From Nocardia yamanashiensis NBRC 100130 (GTDB lineage: Bacteria; Actinomycetota; Actinomycetes; Mycobacteriales; Mycobacteriaceae): 54,247 nucleotides of DNA. Below the pieces are notes generated by a model. It was not told the origin of the DNA, did not search any database, and saw nothing but the letters and a program-made list of their open reading frames with translations. Shown here one piece after another: positions 50,201 to 54,247 of this stretch. Both the position numbers and the translations under genes were made by a program. The stretch's first letter is position 1. Every line of letters begins with the position of its first letter. Location of the stretch: assembly GCF_001613325.1 (NCBI RefSeq), contig NZ_BDCD01000034.1, positions 1-54,247 of the forward strand, read 5' to 3'.

Positions 50201-51096
50201 GGGGTGTACTCCTTCGCCATCTTCGACACCAGATCCCGGGTGTCGCCTTCACTCAACGCTACTGCCTGGATTCCCGTGACAGCCTCCCTGTAGCGGTTGA
50301 TCACGTCCTCGCGCTCCAGGTAGAGCGCACCTTCCGCGCCCTCGGTGTACACCACGGGAGGCTCGGTGAGCCGGCTGCTCGTGGGCGGGAAGTCGAGCAG
50401 GGTGAATGATTGGATCACCAGCCCGGGATGGCTACCGACCCCGTGCGGCACTACCCGGATCGAGATATTGGGACGCTCGCCGATCTCGGCGATCTGGCGC
50501 AGCTGTTCGGCGAGGACGAGCGGGCCGCCCGGCTGATGCAGCAGGGCCGACTCCGAGATCAGCGCGTCCAAGCCGAAGCCGTCTTCGGTGAGGCGCTCCT
50601 GCCTGCGCGCCGAAAGTTCCAGCAGGCGTTCGGTATCCACCGCCGACAGGCCGGGTGCTCTCGTCCCGATCAACGCGCGCCGGTATTCGGGAGATTGCAG
50701 GATGCCGGGCATCAATACGAGCTGATGGGATGTCATGTGGTTCGCCGCGGCCTCGAGGCGCAGATAGTGATCGAAGAACGAGTCGTACAGGTCGCTGTAC
50801 CCCTGCCACCAGCCCTTTCCCCGGCCCTGCGCCTTCGCCAGCTTGGTCTGCTGCTTGACGACCGCCCACATCTCCAGCGCATCGGAACGCTCTTGGGCCG
50901 ACACCTGGTAGAGGTCGAGCAGCTTCTCGATCTGCGGCGTCGAAATCTTCGACGGCAGACCGTCTTCCAATCGCATGATCGTCGGCGAGGACACGTCGAT
51001 CGCGAGCCCCGCCGCCAGCATGCTCTTGTGGGCGTTCTCCCGGAGGGAGCGGAGAAAACGACCGAAACCCCTTCGGGGAATGGTGGATCCGACCAT
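50197..51096 (-). CDS. XRE-family regulator with DUF5753 (Scr1-like)
   Basis: The protein has 299 residues. The N-terminal helix-turn-helix is GRFLRSLRENAHKSMLAAGL then VSSPTIMRLEDGLPSKIS (about 12-50). The C-terminal ~180 residues are the DUF5753 domain (YDSFFDHYLRLEAAANHMTS, LVLMPGILQSPEYRRALIGT, LLHQPGGPLVLAEQLRQIAE, ISIRVVPHGVGSHPGLVIQS). These regulators work with the adjacent DUF397 protein; targets here are unknown. The region upstream (51097-51258) should hold its promoter and is richer in A/T than the surroundings. Confidence 0.92.
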   Translation of the reverse strand: MVGSTIPRRGFGRFLRSLRENAHKSMLAAGLAIDVSSPTIMRLEDGLPSKISTPQIEKLLDLYQVSAQERSDALEMWAVVKQQTKLAKAQGRGKGWWQGYSDLYDSFFDHYLRLEAAANHMTSHQLVLMPGILQSPEYRRALIGTRAPGLSAVDTERLLELSARRQERLTEDGFGLDALISESALLHQPGGPLVLAEQLRQIAEIGERPNISIRVVPHGVGSHPGLVIQSFTLLDFPPTSSRLTEPPVVYTEGAEGALYLEREDVINRYREAVTGIQAVALSEGDTRDLVSKMAKEYTP

Positions 51097-51258
51097 TTCG
51101 TTAGCCTCGCTATTCGGGTTGCTTCAGCGTGAAATGAGTCACCGTGTAATTCCAGTGTATTTCGGAGCAATATGCAGCGTGTGCGTTTCATGAAAGGTCC
51201 CGGAGGTGTCTACTGGAGAAGTCTTCGAGTCCGCCACAACCAGGTCGGGGTGATCGAA

Positions 51259-51459
51259 ATGTCTTGGGAAACATGCGTATTGGTCGTTCTTGCAGTCTCG
51301 CTACTGGCCCTGTCGATTTGGGGTTTCGCTGGAATTCCAAACGGTCGGGACGCCCGATTTCTCCGACTCGCGTATATCGAAGGCGAAGGGCACCTCTACG
51401 TCCCCGCCTCAGGCGGAGCCGGACGCTGGCATCACGGCCGCCATCGAGCGGGCTGGTGA
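51259..51459 (+). CDS. Small orphan membrane protein, doubtful
   Basis: A 66-codon frame opens with ATG 51259 (GGGGTGA about 8 nt upstream). Residues 5-24 form one membrane helix (TCVLVVLAVSLLALSIWGFA), followed by a polar tail rich in Gly, His and Arg. Third codon positions are markedly less GC-rich at the start than in neighbouring genes, as often seen in recently acquired or orphan genes. It is divergent from the XRE gene. It may also be the 5' part of a gene broken by a frameshift into the next frame. Confidence 0.35.
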   Translation: MSWETCVLVVLAVSLLALSIWGFAGIPNGRDARFLRLAYIEGEGHLYVPASGGAGRWHHGRHRAGW

Positions 51460-51463
51460 CGCA

Positions 51464-51694
51464 ATGCCTTACATCGTTTCGCAGATCAAGCACGAACGCT
51501 TCCCGGAGGACGTCGCCGCGCTGAAGTATTCACGGAGTGTGGAGGCGCTCATGCATTCGCATATGGGATGCATTGCGGGGGAGGGTACTTCACCACGGTC
51601 CTGCAGTGCGCGACGGCAGCTCATGGGCATCGCTATACAAGCCGGTTGGGCTTGGGTCGGCAAGGTCCCGGATACGGACGGGCTCTCCCGGTGA
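51464..51694 (+). pseudogene. Short orphan frame, possibly the remnant of a broken gene
   Basis: From ATG 51464 a 76-codon frame reads MPYIVSQIKHERFPEDVAAL and ends in VPDTDGLSR. The frame is open back to 51290 and looks coding from about 51425 (ITAAIERAGDA). It overlaps in another frame with the end of the preceding small ORF, which would fit one gene with a frameshift near 51400-51430. No family is recognised and the C-terminal half looks random. Low confidence. Confidence 0.25.
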
Positions 51695-51788
51695 GGGCCA
51701 GGCCGCTGCGGTTCGCTGACCAGCGGCGTTGATCGGGTGTTCATTCGGGGGAATTGGCTGGTGAGGGACGCTACCTACGGTTCCGGGC

Positions 51789-51917
51789 ATGACGAATCGA
51801 AACCCTCCCGCTTGGCCCGAGACCCGGCGTTTCGCCAAATGGATGTTGGTCCTGCTGTACGGGGCCGGCCTGTATGTCGTGTTCGCCGTCAAGGACCTCG
51901 TCGCGCGGGTGAGCTGA
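51789..51917 (+). CDS. 42-residue single-helix membrane protein
   Basis: A 42-codon frame from ATG 51789 to TGA 51917 encodes a basic, Pro/Trp-containing start (MTNRNPPAWPETRRFAKW), one membrane helix (MLVLLYGAGLYVVFAV) and a short tail (KDLVARVS). No Shine-Dalgarno is obvious. It lies 49 bp upstream of the SARP-type gene on the same strand. The layout of positive residues before the helix and the regular composition support it being real. Confidence 0.45.
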   Translation: MTNRNPPAWPETRRFAKWMLVLLYGAGLYVVFAVKDLVARVS

Positions 51918-51966
51918 ACCTCCCGCATAAGATCGGCTGATCCCATGTTTTTACCGAGAGAAGCCG

Positions 51967-54247
51967 ATGGATCCCGCGGAACTGAGCTTTACGGTGCTGG
52001 GCCGCGTCACCGTCCGGCGCGGCCCGCTGACCTTGGCGTCCGGGCGGCTGCGCACCCAGGCCGTGCTCGCCGCGCTCCTTTTCGCGGGTGGTCGCCCGCT
52101 CACCGCGGCGCAGCTGGTCGATGCGGTCTGGGGTGAGGAACTTCCAGGCGACCCCATCGCTTCCCTTCGCTCCCACGCGCTGCTGCTGCGCAAGCTCGTC
52201 GAGCCGGATCGCGCCCCGCGGACCGCGCCCTCCGTGCTCGTGTCGGTCGGCGACGGCTATGAACTTCGCGTGGGGCGCGACTCCATCGACGCTTTCCGCG
52301 TGCAGGCGCTCGCCGAATCCGCCGAGAATGCCAGAGCTGCACAAGATTTCGAACATGCTCACATCCTGCTGACCGAGGCGCTGTCGCTGTGGCACGGCGA
52401 ACCCTTGGCGGGGGTGCCCGGCCCGGCCGCGACCGATCATCGCCGACGCCTGTCCGAGCTGCGGGTAAACCTGCTCGAAGCTCGCCTCGACACCGACCTG
52501 CAGCTGTCCCGTCACGCCCGGGTGATCGGCGAGATAGCCTCCGCGAGTGCCGAATTCCCGCTCCGGGAACGCTTGCGTGCCCTGTGGATGACGGCCCTGT
52601 ACCGCTCCGGCCGTCGCAGCGAAGCCCTCGCCGTCTACACCGACACCCGTCGGCTGCTGATCGATGAACTCGGCATCGAACCCGGGCCCGAACTGACCGA
52701 GCTGCACCGGCGAATCCTCGACGACGAACTCCCGCCCCTGCTACCTGTATCCCCGCAGCCGCAGCCGCAGCCGCAGCCGCAGCCGCAGCCGCAGCCGCAG
52801 CCGCAGCCGATGCCGATGCCGATGCCGATGCCATCGGAGGCCGGGCGGGCGGGATGGCACGGCACGCACGGTGACTTGCGCGACGGCATACGACCCGCGC
52901 AATTACCCAGAGGGATAGCCGATTTCACCGGACGCGAGACGCTGCTGACAGAACTCGGCACCGCCCTGACTCCGACCGGATTCGCCCCACCGGTGGTGGT
53001 TGTCACCGGCATGGGCGGAGTCGGCAAGACGACCCTGGCCACCCGCGTCGCCCTGACGATCCGAGACCGCTTCCCGGACGGTCAGCTCTACGCCGACCTG
53101 CGCGGCGTCGACGACCGGCCCGCCGAACCCGTCGGTGTGCTGGGCGGCTTCCTGCGCGCGCTAGCCATCCCGGACAGCGACATTCCACCCACCGAGCCCG
53201 AACGCGCCGCCCTATTGCGCAGCCTGTCGGCGGACCGGCGCCTGCTCATCGTGCTGGACAATGCGGGCACGCTGGATCAAGTGACGCCGCTGCTGCCGAG
53301 CGGACCCGGTTGTGCGGTCCTGGTCACCAGCCGTGCGGTACTGCCGCTGCCGGGCGCCACCCACCGCCAGCTGGATCTGCTGTCCACCGATGAGGCGCGA
53401 AACCTCATGGCGGGCATCGTCGGTGCAGAACGCGCAGCCGCCGAATCGGAGTCCGTCGACGCGGTGATCGCGGCGTGCGGACGGCTGCCGCTGGCCATCC
53501 GGATCATCGGCGCGCGGCTCGCGGTGCGACCGCGATGGAGTATCGCCGAGGCGGCGCGACGGCTGGCCGACGAGCGGAATCGGCTCTCGGAGTTACGGTG
53601 CGGCGATCTCGCCGTCGACGCCTGCTTCGCCTTCGGATACCGGGACCTGCCGCCCGCGACGGCACGGGCCTTCGCGGAATTGGCGGTCCCCGCCGCGCCC
53701 GAGCTGTCGGTCGCCGCCGCCGCGGCGATACTGGGGACGGACATCGGGGCCGCCGCCCAGGTCTGTGAGTCCTTGGTCGACCTCGGGCTGCTGCAATCCA
53801 CGGGAATCGATCGTTACGGGTATCACGACCTGCTGCGCCTGTACGCGCGCACGGTCGATCCGGAGCTGGACCGGGTGCGGGTACTGTCGCGCCTGCTGGA
53901 CTATTACCTGGCGACCGCGAAAAATATTGTCGCGCTGCGCTATCCGGGGCATCGGCTCGATTATGTCCCGGCGACCGAGCATCCCGGCGCCGCCATCGAA
54001 TCCGAAGCGGACGCGCACGCTTGGCTGGACGCCGAACGCACCGCGCTGATCGCCCTGTACCGGCAGGTCGCCGCCGACCATCCGGCCCTGGCGCCGTCCA
54101 GCGTGGATGTGGCCATGCTGATCAGCGAGGCCGTCGACCCCTCGCCGCAATCCGGGCAGCTCGCCGGCGCGCTGCGACGACTGCTCGCCGTCGCCACCGG
54201 ATTCGAGGACCGGGAAACGGAACTCCGGGCTCGTGCCGCCCTCGGCC
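51967..54247 (+). CDS. AfsR/SARP-type regulator with NB-ARC ATPase domain, 3' end outside the window
   Basis: The first 760 residues are visible. An OmpR-like DNA-binding domain (about 6-95: FTVLGRVTVRRGPLTLASGR, LTAAQLVDAVWGEELPGDP) is followed by a bacterial transcription activation domain (about 100-250: ALSLWHGEPLAGVPG, YTDTRRLLIDELGIEPGPEL). A low-complexity linker of nine Pro-Gln and four Pro-Met pairs occupies 263-288. Then comes an NB-ARC domain with Walker A MGGVGKTT at 349-356, Walker B LLIVLDNA and GCAVLVTSR, and a helical region that runs off the edge. AfsR-like proteins switch on secondary metabolism or differentiation genes; the target is not in view. Confidence 0.9.
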   Translation, partial: MDPAELSFTVLGRVTVRRGPLTLASGRLRTQAVLAALLFAGGRPLTAAQLVDAVWGEELPGDPIASLRSHALLLRKLVEPDRAPRTAPSVLVSVGDGYELRVGRDSIDAFRVQALAESAENARAAQDFEHAHILLTEALSLWHGEPLAGVPGPAATDHRRRLSELRVNLLEARLDTDLQLSRHARVIGEIASASAEFPLRERLRALWMTALYRSGRRSEALAVYTDTRRLLIDELGIEPGPELTELHRRILDDELPPLLPVSPQPQPQPQPQPQPQPQPQPMPMPMPMPSEAGRAGWHGTHGDLRDGIRPAQLPRGIADFTGRETLLTELGTALTPTGFAPPVVVVTGMGGVGKTTLATRVALTIRDRFPDGQLYADLRGVDDRPAEPVGVLGGFLRALAIPDSDIPPTEPERAALLRSLSADRRLLIVLDNAGTLDQVTPLLPSGPGCAVLVTSRAVLPLPGATHRQLDLLSTDEARNLMAGIVGAERAAAESESVDAVIAACGRLPLAIRIIGARLAVRPRWSIAEAARRLADERNRLSELRCGDLAVDACFAFGYRDLPPATARAFAELAVPAAPELSVAAAAAILGTDIGAAAQVCESLVDLGLLQSTGIDRYGYHDLLRLYARTVDPELDRVRVLSRLLDYYLATAKNIVALRYPGHRLDYVPATEHPGAAIESEADAHAWLDAERTALIALYRQVAADHPALAPSSVDVAMLISEAVDPSPQSGQLAGALRRLLAVATGFEDRETELRARAALG
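52753..52830 (+). repeat. Hexanucleotide tandem repeat in the SARP linker
   Basis: Nine perfect CCGCAG units (52753-52806) run directly into four perfect CCGATG units (52807-52830), 78 bp in all. They encode (Pro-Gln)9-(Pro-Met)4 at residues 263-288. Unit gain or loss would change linker length without breaking the frame. Confidence 0.95.

Noticed and set aside
52100..52834. A minus-strand frame starting with an Ala/Ser repeat
   Set aside because: It is the reverse reading of the CCGCAG/CCGATG tract in the SARP gene and has no domain beyond it.
1..54247. tRNA, rRNA, CRISPR arrays, insertion sequences, phage integrase or attachment sites
   Set aside because: None were recognised on reading both strands: no transposase or integrase motifs, no regularly spaced short repeats other than the two coding tandem repeats, and no tRNA-like folds noticed.

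Overview
The window is high-GC DNA with dense, often overlapping genes (ATGA, GTGA and TTGA stop/start overlaps) and many GTG starts. It is most like a Nocardia or close relative (order Mycobacteriales). The main evidence is a block at about 13.9-29.4 kb with the order fgd - pta - ackA - pknG - glnH - glnX - mutT3 - thiE - thiO - thiS - thiG. This is the order of Mycobacterium tuberculosis Rv0407-Rv0417, with one molybdopterin oxidoreductase gene added between mutT3 and thiE. F420-dependent glucose-6-phosphate dehydrogenase, FprA, MetZ with a SAM-IV riboswitch, and a locus resembling Rv0971c-Rv0976c all fit the same placement.

Layout. 0-3.5 kb: the 5' part of a secreted Ala/Pro-rich protein and a large LuxR (LAL-type) regulator. 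3.5-9.1 kb: an XRE/MmyB regulator divergent from yceI, alpha-methylacyl-CoA racemase, a DUF456 membrane protein, an amidohydrolase and fprA with a probable iron box. 9.4-12.9 kb: a membrane-anchored protein of unknown role, a SAM-IV riboswitch driving rhodanese and metZ, then a DJ-1/PfpI protein and a MarR regulator behind a twin palindrome. 13-18.3 kb: a HAD phosphatase, fgd, pta and ackA. 18.5-23.5 kb (minus): the glnX-glnH-pknG amino-acid sensing operon. 23.6-29.4 kb: mutT3, the molybdopterin oxidoreductase and the thiE / thiO-thiS-thiG thiamine genes. 29.6-32.8 kb: an ABC exporter pair, a class III nucleotide cyclase and a 50-residue membrane protein.

33-42.2 kb is a seven-gene, tightly coupled operon: AtuA-like protein, acyl-CoA dehydrogenase, acyl-CoA carboxylase beta and alpha, second acyl-CoA dehydrogenase, enoyl-CoA hydratase and a TetR regulator. 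It has the logic of leucine/isovalerate (Liu) or acyclic terpene (Atu) breakdown: dehydrogenation of a branched acyl-CoA, carboxylation of the enoyl-CoA, then hydration. The substrate is not known from the sequence.

42.2-49.9 kb: a double DUF3558-like surface protein, a 50-residue orphan, a YkcC/YkcB-like pair of glycosyltransferases, a ThiD-like kinase and a COG0523 metallochaperone directly behind a Zur box. 50-51.9 kb is the most accessory-looking part: a DUF397 / XRE-DUF5753 pair and 870 bp of small orphan reading frames. The window ends inside an AfsR/SARP-type regulator whose interdomain linker is a hexanucleotide repeat.

Calls rest on reading translated sequence and DNA motifs by eye. 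No database search was run, and gene symbols are given only where motifs and synteny agree.
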